Of a stretch of 64,000 nucleotides of DNA, positions 31,768 to 40,317 are shown piece after piece. The translations under genes and the position numbers were made by a program. The DNA is from Enterobacteriaceae endosymbiont of Donacia bicoloricornis. Its GTDB lineage: Bacteria > Pseudomonadota > Gammaproteobacteria > Enterobacterales > Enterobacteriaceae. Position 1 is the first letter of the stretch. Each line of letters begins with the position of its first letter. The DNA is taken from NCBI RefSeq assembly GCF_012567955.1, contig NZ_CP046186.1:2349-66348 (forward strand). The letters are read 5' to 3'. Below the pieces are notes generated by a model that did no database searches, was not told the origin of the DNA, and worked only from the letters and a program-made list of their open reading frames with translations.

Positions 31768-31828
31768 TCAATTATTTATTACCATATATAAATTTGACTA
31801 TAAATGTACTTAATAGTAAAAATAAAAT

Positions 31829-32800
31829 TTATTCTTTTATTCTTATAAAAGAAAGTGCTTTTTTTAAAACATCTAAATTATTTTTTTTCTGATTAAAAAT
31901 AAAATTTTTAAAATTATGTGCTCCATAAATACCATAAAAAATATTTAATAAAGGTTTAATAATAGTTATTAAAGAAGTACCTTTTTTTAATTCTTTTTCT
32001 ATATAGGAAAACATAGATTCTACTATTATTATAGGATTTTTAATAAAAGATTTATTATGATAAATAAATTTATCTATATCTACTAACATCATAGGATTTT
32101 TAAAAATTTCCCTACCCATCATAACCCCATCAACATATTTTAAATGTTTTTTTATATCTAATAAAGTTTTAATACCTCCATTAATTGAAATTTTGATATT
32201 TGAAAAACTTTTTTTTATTTTGTAAATAATTTTATAATTTAATTTTGGAATTATTAAATTTTTTTTTGTATTAATGTTTTTGTAAAGTAAAGCTGTTCTT
32301 GCATGAATAATAAATCTTTTACATCCACTATTTATTAATAAATCAATAAATTTATATAAAAAATCATAATTATTATTATTATTAATCCCAATACGCATTT
32401 TTACAGTAATAGGAATAGAAACATTATCACTCATAGATTTTATACAATCTGATACAATTAAAGGTTTATACATTAAACATGCACCAAAATTATTTTTTTG
32501 AGCTCTTAAAGAGGGACAACCTAAATTTAAATTAATTTCTTTATATCCTATTTTTTCTGCTTTCCTAGCACATAAAGATAATAATTTTGGATTATTACCA
32601 GCTATTTGTAATACAATATTATCAATATTTTTATTTTCTAATAAAATAACTGGATTTTTTTTAATAAAATTACAATGAATCATTTCCGTATATAAAAGTG
32701 ATTTTTTAGTTAATTTACGATAAAAATATCTACAATGTTTATTTGTTTTTTTTAACATAGGAGCTATTTCAAATTTAAAATATGGAATATTTTTTTTCAT
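31829..32800 (-). CDS. dusA: tRNA-dihydrouridine synthase A
   Basis: FMN enzyme reducing U20/U20a in the tRNA D-loop. 323 residues from the ATG at 32800; a TTG 17 codons upstream is in frame but adds residues unlike the family. FEIAPMLKKTNKHCRYFYRKL (about 10-30) aligns with VAPMLDWTDRHCRYFLR, then EINLNLGCPSLRAQKNNFGACLMY with the catalytic cysteine (about C95), SIPITVKMRIGI, FIIHART and SINGGIKTL...GVMMGREIFKNP. In E. coli dusA lies near dnaB; here it directly precedes dnaB in transcription order. Confidence 0.95.
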   Translation of the reverse strand: MKKNIPYFKFEIAPMLKKTNKHCRYFYRKLTKKSLLYTEMIHCNFIKKNPVILLENKNIDNIVLQIAGNNPKLLSLCARKAEKIGYKEINLNLGCPSLRAQKNNFGACLMYKPLIVSDCIKSMSDNVSIPITVKMRIGINNNNNYDFLYKFIDLLINSGCKRFIIHARTALLYKNINTKKNLIIPKLNYKIIYKIKKSFSNIKISINGGIKTLLDIKKHLKYVDGVMMGREIFKNPMMLVDIDKFIYHNKSFIKNPIIIVESMFSYIEKELKKGTSLITIIKPLLNIFYGIYGAHNFKNFIFNQKKNNLDVLKKALSFIRIKE

Positions 32801-32873
32801 ATTTATAATTGATGTATTAAAAATATTATTTATTACATAATAAATAATCAAATATTAAATATATTTTAATAAA

Positions 32874-34211
32874 TTATTTATATGGATTTTTATTTTCTTG
32901 AAATTTAAAATTTATAATACTACCAATACATTGTAATTTTTTATAAAAAAAATTTATTAAATAATTTTTATAATTATTATTTAATTTTAATAATTGATTA
33001 CCATGTATCTTAAATATTAAGAAATTACTTTTTAATTGATGTATATATTTTAATTTTATACGTCGACCATTATATATGGGTGGTAAAACTACTTTAGTAG
33101 CTAAATTTAAAATTTTCATGAGTTTAGAAGTACTATATATTTTTTTTGAAATATTATATATTTTATATATTAGTTTAAATATTTGTTCTAAATTTAGAAT
33201 AAATTTAGCAGAAATAGAAATTATAGGAAAATACTTAAATTTTTTTTTTATAAGATTTTTTATAAAGAAAATATCTTTATCTTTAATAAGATCTATTTTA
33301 TTTATTAAAATAATAATTGGTTTTTTTTGTGAAATAATATATTTTATTATTTTTATATCTTGGTTACAAAAAATTTTTTTTTCTCCATCAATTATATATA
33401 AAATAATATTAGATACTTTTATGGTTTTATAAGATTCAATAATTGAGATTTTTTCTATTTGATTTGTAATTTTATTTTTTTTTTTTATACCTGCTGTATC
33501 AATTACAGTAATATTTTTATTTAAATGATTTAATGATATTGAAATGTTTTCTCTTGTTGTACCAGGCATATTATCAATAATTGTTCTTTTTTCATTAACA
33601 AATTTATTTATTAAAGTAGATTTTCCTACATTTTGCATACCTACAATAGCTAGTTTAATATTATTATTTTTATTTTTTACTAAAAATTTAGTATTTGATT
33701 TATTTAAAAAATTTTTTTTTATATAAATTTTATTTATATGAAAAAATAATATTTTTTTAAATTTTAAAATATCATTTTTATTCATGATATCTATTTGATA
33801 GAAATCTATACCTAAAGAATAAAATTCATTATCCAAAAAATATTTTTTTTTTATATTCACAATAATAATTATTTTTTTATTATATTTTCTAATGTAATTA
33901 ATAATTTTATAATCTGTAATATTAAGTTTATCTCCTTTTATCATTAATAAAATTATATTTGATTCTTTAATCGATAACAAAATTTGTTCTTTTATTAAAG
34001 ATTTTTTTTGTTCGAATTTATTATAACTTATTGTATCCACACAAATAAATTTATAGTTTTTAATTTGAGCATTCTCATATTTTCTATCTATTGTAAAATT
34101 TGGTATTTTATTAACTAACGAATCATATTTTTTAATTAAAATATTATATAAAGAAGATTTTCCTACATTACTATCACCTAGTATAGTAATAATAGGATAT
34201 TTATATTTCAT
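32874..34211 (-). CDS. der: Ribosome-associated GTPase Der (EngA), first G domain degenerate
   Basis: Double-GTPase needed for 50S assembly. 445 residues (E. coli 490), with the acidic linker and basic C-terminal tail trimmed. The second G domain is regular: GMQNVGKSTLIN, MPGTTRENI, DTAGIKKKNKI and NKIDL. In the first domain the P-loop GDSNVGKSS (about 12-20) is intact. The G3 motif, DTGG in E. coli, reads DTIS, and the G4 motif, NKTD in E. coli, reads NIKK. The KH-like C-terminal domain (RRIKLKYIHQ, HGNQLLKLNNNYKNYLINFF) is present. The order hisS-bamB-der is conserved. Confidence 0.93.
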   Translation of the reverse strand: MKYKYPIITILGDSNVGKSSLYNILIKKYDSLVNKIPNFTIDRKYENAQIKNYKFICVDTISYNKFEQKKSLIKEQILLSIKESNIILLMIKGDKLNITDYKIINYIRKYNKKIIIIVNIKKKYFLDNEFYSLGIDFYQIDIMNKNDILKFKKILFFHINKIYIKKNFLNKSNTKFLVKNKNNNIKLAIVGMQNVGKSTLINKFVNEKRTIIDNMPGTTRENISISLNHLNKNITVIDTAGIKKKNKITNQIEKISIIESYKTIKVSNIILYIIDGEKKIFCNQDIKIIKYIISQKKPIIILINKIDLIKDKDIFFIKNLIKKKFKYFPIISISAKFILNLEQIFKLIYKIYNISKKIYSTSKLMKILNLATKVVLPPIYNGRRIKLKYIHQLKSNFLIFKIHGNQLLKLNNNYKNYLINFFYKKLQCIGSIINFKFQENKNPYK

Positions 34212-34229
34212 TTTTAACTCTTTTATTTA

Positions 34230-35423
34230 TTATGTTATTAAAATTTTAAATAAATATATTTTATTATATAAAGTTTGTATAATTAATTTATTTTTTATTA
34301 ATAAAATAAAATTTATTTTATATTTATCAATTCTTTTATTTCCAAGTAAAAATCCTTTTTTAGGATCTATCCAATATAAAAATCCTTTATTATTTGTAAA
34401 AAAAATTTTTTTTTTATAAATAAATAAATTATCAATTTTATTATTTTTAAATTGATCTTGTTTCCATATTAAATTACCGTTTAGTGCATTTAATGCTAAT
34501 ATTCTATTTTTAGAATCTATTAAATAGATATTATTTTTATCTACAATAAAATTTTTATGAGTAAAATATATTTTTTCCCAAATAACATCACCAGTACTTA
34601 AATTTAAAGCTGTAAAAGTACCGTTATAAGATGTTGCATAAACAACTTCATTATATATAACTGGTTGTACATCAATATCATTTATATCAATAAAATTATT
34701 TGTATCACTAAATCTTAATAAATTCTGTTCCCAAACTAATGATCCATTAGAAACTATGCGAGAACTAATTAATCCATTATCACTACCAGTAATTATATTA
34801 TCGAAAAAAAGTACAGGAGTAGATAAGCCTCTTATAGCAAATGTATTGAAATCTCCTAAATTAACTGTCCATAAAATTTTACCATTATTTTTATTCAAAC
34901 CCTGTAAAATATTACCAATACTATTTACTACTAATATATTTTTTCTAATTACAAAATTAGATAATATTTCACTAAATACATTTTGTGTCCAAACTATAGA
35001 TTTTGTTTTTATATTTATTGCAAAAATTTTTCCTTGTTTATTACCTACATACAAATAATTATTTGAAATTATAGGTCCGGAAGTAATATATTCATATTTA
35101 CAAGACGAAAAAAAACAATATCTATTTATTAAATTAATATGCCAAATAATTTTTCCTGTTTTAACATTTATACAACAAATATATCCATTACTATTAGCTA
35201 AATATAAAAATCCTTTATAATAAAAAGGATTTAACTTATTTAAAATAATATTATTTTTTCCTATTTTATTTTGCCAAATTAATTTTAATTTTATTTTATC
35301 TAATTTAGATAATGAATTATTTTTTTTATGAAAAAAACTATCTTTTTCATATGTACAAGAAGTTAAACAAATAGAACAAAAAATAAATATTAATATCATT
35401 AATTTTGATAATTTTATTTTCAT
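34230..35423 (-). CDS. bamB: Outer-membrane assembly lipoprotein BamB
   Basis: Beta-propeller lipoprotein of the BAM complex, anchored to the inner leaflet of the outer membrane. 397 residues (E. coli 392). Signal peptide MKIKLSKLMILIFIFCSICL is followed by lipobox LTSC with the acylated cysteine at about C23. PQQ-like repeats are visible as GYICCINVKTGKIIWHINL, GKIFAINIKTKSIVWTQNV, GLNKNNGKILWTVNL, FTALNLSTGDVIWEK and LALNALNGNLIWKQ. Maturation needs signal peptidase II, whose gene lspA is frameshifted at 54.3-54.7 kb. Confidence 0.94.
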   Translation of the reverse strand: MKIKLSKLMILIFIFCSICLTSCTYEKDSFFHKKNNSLSKLDKIKLKLIWQNKIGKNNIILNKLNPFYYKGFLYLANSNGYICCINVKTGKIIWHINLINRYCFFSSCKYEYITSGPIISNNYLYVGNKQGKIFAINIKTKSIVWTQNVFSEILSNFVIRKNILVVNSIGNILQGLNKNNGKILWTVNLGDFNTFAIRGLSTPVLFFDNIITGSDNGLISSRIVSNGSLVWEQNLLRFSDTNNFIDINDIDVQPVIYNEVVYATSYNGTFTALNLSTGDVIWEKIYFTHKNFIVDKNNIYLIDSKNRILALNALNGNLIWKQDQFKNNKIDNLFIYKKKIFFTNNKGFLYWIDPKKGFLLGNKRIDKYKINFILLIKNKLIIQTLYNKIYLFKILIT

Positions 35424-35476
35424 ATTTTACTCTTTTTAAATTAAAATTTAATTAAAAATATTTTTATTAAAAAAAA

Positions 35477-36763
35477 TTAATAAAATATTTTTTTCAAATA
35501 AAATATTAATTTATTTTCTGGTATAATTGTTTGTTTTTTTAAAAATAAATTTTTAATAATAATAGAATTATTATCTATTTCTTTTTGCCCTATTATAATT
35601 ATAAAATGTGATTTATATTTATTTGCTTGAATAATTTGTTTTTTTAAATTTTTAAAAAGATAACTAGTAATTATCCTAAGTTTAGGAAATTTATTTCTAA
35701 TTAATTCCCCAATAACTAAAATTTTTTTTAAAATATGATTATTTTCCATTGGTATTAAAAAAATATCAACTAGATATTTAATATCTATTTTTAAGGATTG
35801 TATCATTTCTACTAATAAAATTAAACGTTCTATTCCAATAGCGCAACCAATACCATTATTAATTTTTTTATTACTCATTTTATTAATTAATTTATCATAT
35901 CTTCCTCCACCACATATAGTTTTAGAATTTCCCTTTCCTATATTAGTAGTTTTCCATTCAAATACTATATCATTATAGTAATCTAATCCTCTGACTAAAT
36001 AATTATTTATAGTAAATTTTATATTCATAAAATTTAAAATTTTACATAATTTTTTAAATTTATTTATACTTTTATCATTAAGATAATCTTGTAATTTTGG
36101 AGCATTTTTTAATAAAATTTTAATATTTTTATTTTTGCTATCTAAAATTCTTAAAGGATTTGTATAAATTTTTCTTCTATCTTTTAAATCTAAAAGATGA
36201 GAATTATTTTCTAAAAATAATGTTAATTTTTTTACATATTTTTTTCTATCTTTTAAAGAACCTAGAGAATTAATTTCTAAAAAAATATTATCTATAATAT
36301 TTAATTTTTTCCATATATTATTAATCATTATAATAATTTCAGCATCAATATAAGGAGATTTTAATCCAATTATTTCAACACCAATTTGATGAAATTGTCT
36401 ATATCTACCTTTTTGTGGTCTTTCATAACGAAACATAGGTCCATTATACCAAAAACGTTTATTTTGAAAAAAATTATTATGTTCTATAATAGCTCTAATG
36501 AAGCCAGCTGTACCTTCTGGACGTAAAGTTAAAGAATTATTATTTTTATCTAATAAAGTATACATTTCCTTTTCTATAATATCTGTATATTCTCCAATAG
36601 TTTTTTTAAATAATTCACTTTTTTCTAAAATAGGTAACTTAATTTCTTGATACCCATAATTATTTAGAGTATTTTCAATAGTATTTTCAATATTTTTCCA
36701 TATTAAAGTATTTGGAAATAAATAATCATGCATACCATGAATTGCTGTAATTTTTTTTATCAC
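35477..36763 (-). CDS. hisS: Histidyl-tRNA synthetase
   Basis: Class II synthetase charging tRNA-His. 428 residues (E. coli 424). KITAIHGMHDYLF (about 4-16), motif 2 TLRPEGTAGFIRAI and RFWYNGPMFRYERPQKGRYRQFHQIGVEIIG, the histidine-specific LVRGLDYYNDIVFEW (about 257-271) and CGGGRYDKLI plus GCAIGIERLILL (motif 3) are present. The start codon is GTG at 36763, with a GAGAGA stretch upstream. In E. coli yfgM lies between hisS and bamB; it is missing here. Confidence 0.96.
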   Translation of the reverse strand: MIKKITAIHGMHDYLFPNTLIWKNIENTIENTLNNYGYQEIKLPILEKSELFKKTIGEYTDIIEKEMYTLLDKNNNSLTLRPEGTAGFIRAIIEHNNFFQNKRFWYNGPMFRYERPQKGRYRQFHQIGVEIIGLKSPYIDAEIIIMINNIWKKLNIIDNIFLEINSLGSLKDRKKYVKKLTLFLENNSHLLDLKDRRKIYTNPLRILDSKNKNIKILLKNAPKLQDYLNDKSINKFKKLCKILNFMNIKFTINNYLVRGLDYYNDIVFEWKTTNIGKGNSKTICGGGRYDKLINKMSNKKINNGIGCAIGIERLILLVEMIQSLKIDIKYLVDIFLIPMENNHILKKILVIGELIRNKFPKLRIITSYLFKNLKKQIIQANKYKSHFIIIIGQKEIDNNSIIIKNLFLKKQTIIPENKLIFYLKKIFY

Positions 36764-36947
36764 TATAAAATATCTCTCTTTTTTATAAAAATTATTTAAT
36801 AATTTAAATTATTCTTATTATTTTAATAATAATTTTAAGTATATTATACTAATAACAATTAATTTTTAAAATAAAATATATGTTCTTTATATATTTTTTA
36901 TTTAATAAAATTAAATTATATTTAAATAAAAAATAAAATGTATTTTA

Positions 36948-37406
36948 ATGAAAAACGATATTTATTGGATGAAGTATGCTTTATATTTTGCTAAATTAGC
37001 TAAATATAATGGTGAAATACCAGTAGGAGCAATTATTATAAAAAATAATAAAATAATTTCTTTTGGGAATAATAATACAATTAAAAATAATGATCCTACA
37101 GCACATGCCGAAATAATAGCTTTAAGAAGAGCTGGAAAATATTTAAAAAACTATAGGTTATTAAATACTACTATGTATGTTACATTAGAACCATGTTTAA
37201 TGTGTTCTGGAGCTATAATTATGAGTAGAATTTCTCGTTTAGTATTTAGTACTTATAATAAAAAGTATAGTAATATAGGATCTTTTGTAGATTTATTAGG
37301 AATTTATAATATTAATTATAAAATAAAAATAAATTCTGGAATTTTAAAAAAAGAATGTACGAGTATTATACATGATTTTTTTTATTTAAAAAGAAAAAAA
37401 AAATAA
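36948..37406 (+). CDS. tadA: tRNA-specific adenosine deaminase TadA
   Basis: Converts A34 to inosine in tRNA-Arg(ACG), present at 25.7 kb. 152 residues. Zinc deaminase motifs HAE (about H53, E55 in DPTAHAEIIALRRAGK) and PCLMC (C83, C86 in LEPCLMCSGAI) are intact. VPVGAII-like EIPVGAIIIKNN and NYRLLNTTMYVT further match E. coli TadA. It starts a short plus-strand run with glyA 24 bases behind. Confidence 0.95.
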   Translation: MKNDIYWMKYALYFAKLAKYNGEIPVGAIIIKNNKIISFGNNNTIKNNDPTAHAEIIALRRAGKYLKNYRLLNTTMYVTLEPCLMCSGAIIMSRISRLVFSTYNKKYSNIGSFVDLLGIYNINYKIKINSGILKKECTSIIHDFFYLKRKKK

Positions 37407-37416
37407 TTTTATTTAT

Positions 37417-37421
37417 AAAGG
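37417..37421 (+). promoter_or_regulatory. glyA Shine-Dalgarno in front of a TTG start
   Basis: AAAGG lies nine bases before TTG at 37431. An in-frame TAA at 37422-37424 excludes a start further upstream, so translation begins at TTG. Confidence 0.65.
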
Positions 37422-37430
37422 TAATTACAT

Positions 37431-38675
37431 TTGAAAAAAAGTAAAAAAATATCAAATTCTGATATAGAAATTTTTAATTTAATATATAAAGAATCAAAAA
37501 GACAAGAAGAAAATATTAATTTAATAGCTTCAGAAAATTATACATCACATAATGTTATGTTAGTTCAAGGATCTATATTAACTAATAAATATGCAGAAGG
37601 ATATCCAAATAATAGATATTACGGAGGTTGTAAATATATTGATCAAATTGAGAGTATTGCTATAAAAAGAGCTAAAAAATTATTCAATGCAGATTATGTA
37701 AATGTACAACCACATTCAGGATCACAAGCTAATTTTGCTGTATATATGGCTTTATTAAAACCTGGAGATATTATTATGGGATTAGAACATTCACATGGAG
37801 GCCATTTAACACATGGATCTCAAGTCAATTTTTCAGGAAAATTTTATAAAAATATATCATATAAAACTAATATACAAGGTATAATTGATTATAATCATTT
37901 ATTAAAATTAGCAAAAAAATATAAACCAAAAATGATTATTGGCGGTTTTTCTTCCTATTCAAGGATATGTGATTGGAATAAAATGAGAAGTATTGCAGAT
38001 ATAGTAAATGCATATTTTTTTGTTGATATTTCTCATATTGCTGGATTAATTATTGCGGGATTATATCCAAATCCATTACCTTATGCTCATGTAGTTACTA
38101 GTACAACACATAAAACATTATCTGGACCTAGAGGAGGTATTATATTATCATCAAAAAAAAATAAACATTTATTTAAAAAATTTGATAAATCTGTTTTTCC
38201 TGGGAGTCAAGGAGGACCATTAATGCATATTATTGCAGCTAAAGCAATAGCTTTTAAAGAAGCATTAACACCTAATTTTATTAGATATCAAAAACAAATT
38301 TTAAAAAATGCAAAATTAATGGTAAAAATATTAAAAAAAAATAACTATAAAATAATTTCTAATGAAACTGATAATCATCTATTTATTATAGATTTAACAA
38401 ATAAGAATATTACAGGTTTAGAAGCTGAATTATTATTAGAAAAATATAATATTATTGTTAATAAAAATAGTATACCTAATGATATAAATCCTCCAAGTAT
38501 TACCTCTGGTATAAGAATAGGAACTCCAGCTATTACAAAAAGAGGTTTTAAAAAAAAAGAAATATATATATTATGTCAATATATTATAAATATTTTAAAT
38601 GAAAAAAATAAATATTATCAAAATATAAAAAATGATATTCTAAAATTGTGTAAATTATTCCCTGTATATAATTAA
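37431..38675 (+). CDS. glyA: Serine hydroxymethyltransferase
   Basis: PLP enzyme converting serine and THF to glycine and methylene-THF, the main source of one-carbon units. 414 residues (E. coli 417). ENINLIASENYTSHNVMLVQGS (about 23-44), NKYAEGYPNNRYYGGCKYID, QPHSGSQANFAVY, HGGHLTHGSQVNFSGK and the PLP lysine in TSTTHKTLSGPRGG (about K229) are all present, as is VFPGSQGGPLMHIIAAKA. The start is TTG, fixed by an in-frame stop nine bases upstream. Feeds FolD (9 kb). Confidence 0.97.
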   Translation: MKKSKKISNSDIEIFNLIYKESKRQEENINLIASENYTSHNVMLVQGSILTNKYAEGYPNNRYYGGCKYIDQIESIAIKRAKKLFNADYVNVQPHSGSQANFAVYMALLKPGDIIMGLEHSHGGHLTHGSQVNFSGKFYKNISYKTNIQGIIDYNHLLKLAKKYKPKMIIGGFSSYSRICDWNKMRSIADIVNAYFFVDISHIAGLIIAGLYPNPLPYAHVVTSTTHKTLSGPRGGIILSSKKNKHLFKKFDKSVFPGSQGGPLMHIIAAKAIAFKEALTPNFIRYQKQILKNAKLMVKILKKNNYKIISNETDNHLFIIDLTNKNITGLEAELLLEKYNIIVNKNSIPNDINPPSITSGIRIGTPAITKRGFKKKEIYILCQYIINILNEKNKYYQNIKNDILKLCKLFPVYN

Positions 38676-38711
38676 TAATATTTTATTTATTTAAATAAGG
38701 AAAATATTTAA

Positions 38712-39278
38712 ATGAGAAAACATTACTCTGTTCTTATCTTTGTTACAGATGGTATCGAAGATATAGAAACTATATCTTCTATAGATATTTTAAATAGAAG
38801 TAATATAAATGTTATATTAGTTAGTCTAAACAATAAACGAGAAATAATATGTGCTTATGGTACAAAAATTATAAGTGATCTTTTTTTTAATCAAATAACA
38901 AAAATTAATTTTAAAAATATAGTAGCAATTATTTTGCCAGGTGGATTACAAGCATCAAAATTTTTTCAAAAAAATATTTTTTTGTTAAAATTTTTAAAAA
39001 AAATTAAGAATACTAATCGAATAATTGGAGCAATATGTGCTGCTCCTGCTATGGTTATTAGTGCTAATAATTTATTTCCTAATGCTAAAATGACTGGATA
39101 TTTAGGATTAAAATATTTAATACCATATCAACAGTGGGTAAAATACCCAGTTTATTGGGACGACAAATATAAATTATTAACAGCACAAAGTGTAAAATAT
39201 GCAATTACATTTAATTTAAAATTAGTACAAATTATTTTAGGGGAAAAAACATCTTTAAAAATTGAAAAAGAATTATAA
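38712..39278 (+). CDS. yajL: DJ-1/PfpI family protein YajL
   Basis: Member of the DJ-1 superfamily reported in E. coli as an oxidative-stress chaperone and protein deglycase. 188 residues (E. coli 196). The nucleophile elbow AIICxAP-like IGAICAAPAMVI carries the cysteine at about C109; the conserved acid lies in DGIEDIETISSIDIL (about E16). AIILPGGLQAS, KMTGYLGLKYLIP and LLTAQSVKYAITFNLKL also match YajL. In E. coli yajL lies several genes downstream of ribD-ribE-nusB; here only the ends of that block remain. Confidence 0.92.
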   Translation: MRKHYSVLIFVTDGIEDIETISSIDILNRSNINVILVSLNNKREIICAYGTKIISDLFFNQITKINFKNIVAIILPGGLQASKFFQKNIFLLKFLKKIKNTNRIIGAICAAPAMVISANNLFPNAKMTGYLGLKYLIPYQQWVKYPVYWDDKYKLLTAQSVKYAITFNLKLVQIILGEKTSLKIEKEL

Positions 39279-39370
39279 AAATTTTAAATATATAAATAAT
39301 AATAAATACTATTTATTTTAAATTTAAAATATATAGTTTTTATTATTAATTAACAAAAAATTTTAATTAT

Positions 39371-39790
39371 TTAAATTCTTAATTTATTTGCAATCTTATC
39401 TAATACCCCATTAATAAATTTATAACTATTTTCTACTCCTCCAAATTTTTTTGCAAGACAAATACTTTCATTAATTATTACTTTATGTGGAACATCTAAA
39501 CGATTTATTAATTCGTATGAAGAAATACGTAAAATTGCTTTTTCAATTTGTCCTAATTCAAATAATTTACGAGATAAAAATGGTTTCATTATATTATCTA
39601 AATAAAAACTATTAACTATAACACCATTTATTAAATCATTAAAATAATCAATATCAATAATATTGATATTTTTTATTGATTCATTTAGAAAATAATATTT
39701 AATATCATTAAAATTATTTTTAGACAATTGCCAAGAATAAATTGCTTGTAAAGCATATTTTCTAGAATAATATCTACCAATAAATTTCAC
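39371..39790 (-). CDS. nusB: Transcription antitermination factor NusB
   Basis: All-helical RNA-binding protein that with NusE binds boxA in rRNA transcripts. 139 residues, the E. coli length. YYSRKYALQAIYSWQLSKN (about 7-25), FDDLINGV-like YFNDLINGVIVN, RKLFELGQIEKAILRISSYELINRLDVPHKVIINESICLAKKFGGVENSYKFINGVLDKIA are characteristic. The start is GTG at 39790, overlapping the ribH stop as GTGA, which indicates translational coupling. Confidence 0.95.
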   Translation of the reverse strand: MKFIGRYYSRKYALQAIYSWQLSKNNFNDIKYYFLNESIKNINIIDIDYFNDLINGVIVNSFYLDNIMKPFLSRKLFELGQIEKAILRISSYELINRLDVPHKVIINESICLAKKFGGVENSYKFINGVLDKIANKLRI

Positions 39791-40287
39791 TTAACTTCCT
39801 TTTTATTTTTTGTATGTAATAATTTTATTGCTTTAAATATATTAATCATTTCTAATAACGTTAAAGCTGCTTCTGTACCTCTGTTACCTTTTTTAATACC
39901 AGATCTTTCAATTGCTTGTTTAATATTGTTTGTTGTTAAGATACTAAAAGAAATTGGAATATTATTTTTTACTGATAAACTAGATATTTGAGAACATACT
40001 TCTTGAGATAGATATTTAAAATGAGATGTTTCTCCTTTAATAATAGTACCAATAGCTATTATACCATCATAGATATTTTTTTGTATTAATAAATTAATAA
40101 CTGATGCTATTTCATAACTTCCTGGGACCCAACATATAGTTATATTTTTATCTTGAACCATACCTATTCTTTGTAAAGTATCAATAGTAGAATATAATAA
40201 ATTTTTATTTATAAAAGTGTTATATCTTGATATAACAATCGCAATAAAAGCATTAGGAACTATAATATTTTCATCAATAATTTTCAT
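39787..40287 (-). CDS. ribH: 6,7-dimethyl-8-ribityllumazine synthase (ribE/ribH)
   Basis: Condenses the pyrimidine intermediate with dihydroxybutanone phosphate in riboflavin synthesis. In E. coli nomenclature the gene is also called ribE. 166 residues. AFIAIVISRYNTFIN (about 13-27), WVPGSYEIASVINLL (about 53-67), GIIAIGTIIKGETSHFKYLSQEV with the catalytic His (about H91) and the late SGIKKGNRGTEAALTLLEM are conserved. It lies between ribD and nusB as in E. coli. Confidence 0.95.
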   Translation of the reverse strand: MKIIDENIIVPNAFIAIVISRYNTFINKNLLYSTIDTLQRIGMVQDKNITICWVPGSYEIASVINLLIQKNIYDGIIAIGTIIKGETSHFKYLSQEVCSQISSLSVKNNIPISFSILTTNNIKQAIERSGIKKGNRGTEAALTLLEMINIFKAIKLLHTKNKKEVK

Positions 40288-40317
40288 AATATATTTGTAT
40301 TATCCTTTTTTATCAAA

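Noticed and set aside
32801-32851. Longer dusA starting at TTG
   Set aside because: The extra 17 residues are not family-like, and an ATG at 32800 precedes the conserved N terminus.
33076-33432. Plus-strand frame of 118 codons antisense to der
   Set aside because: It is low-complexity, Ile/Phe-rich and mirrors the well-supported der coding strand; no start context or family match.
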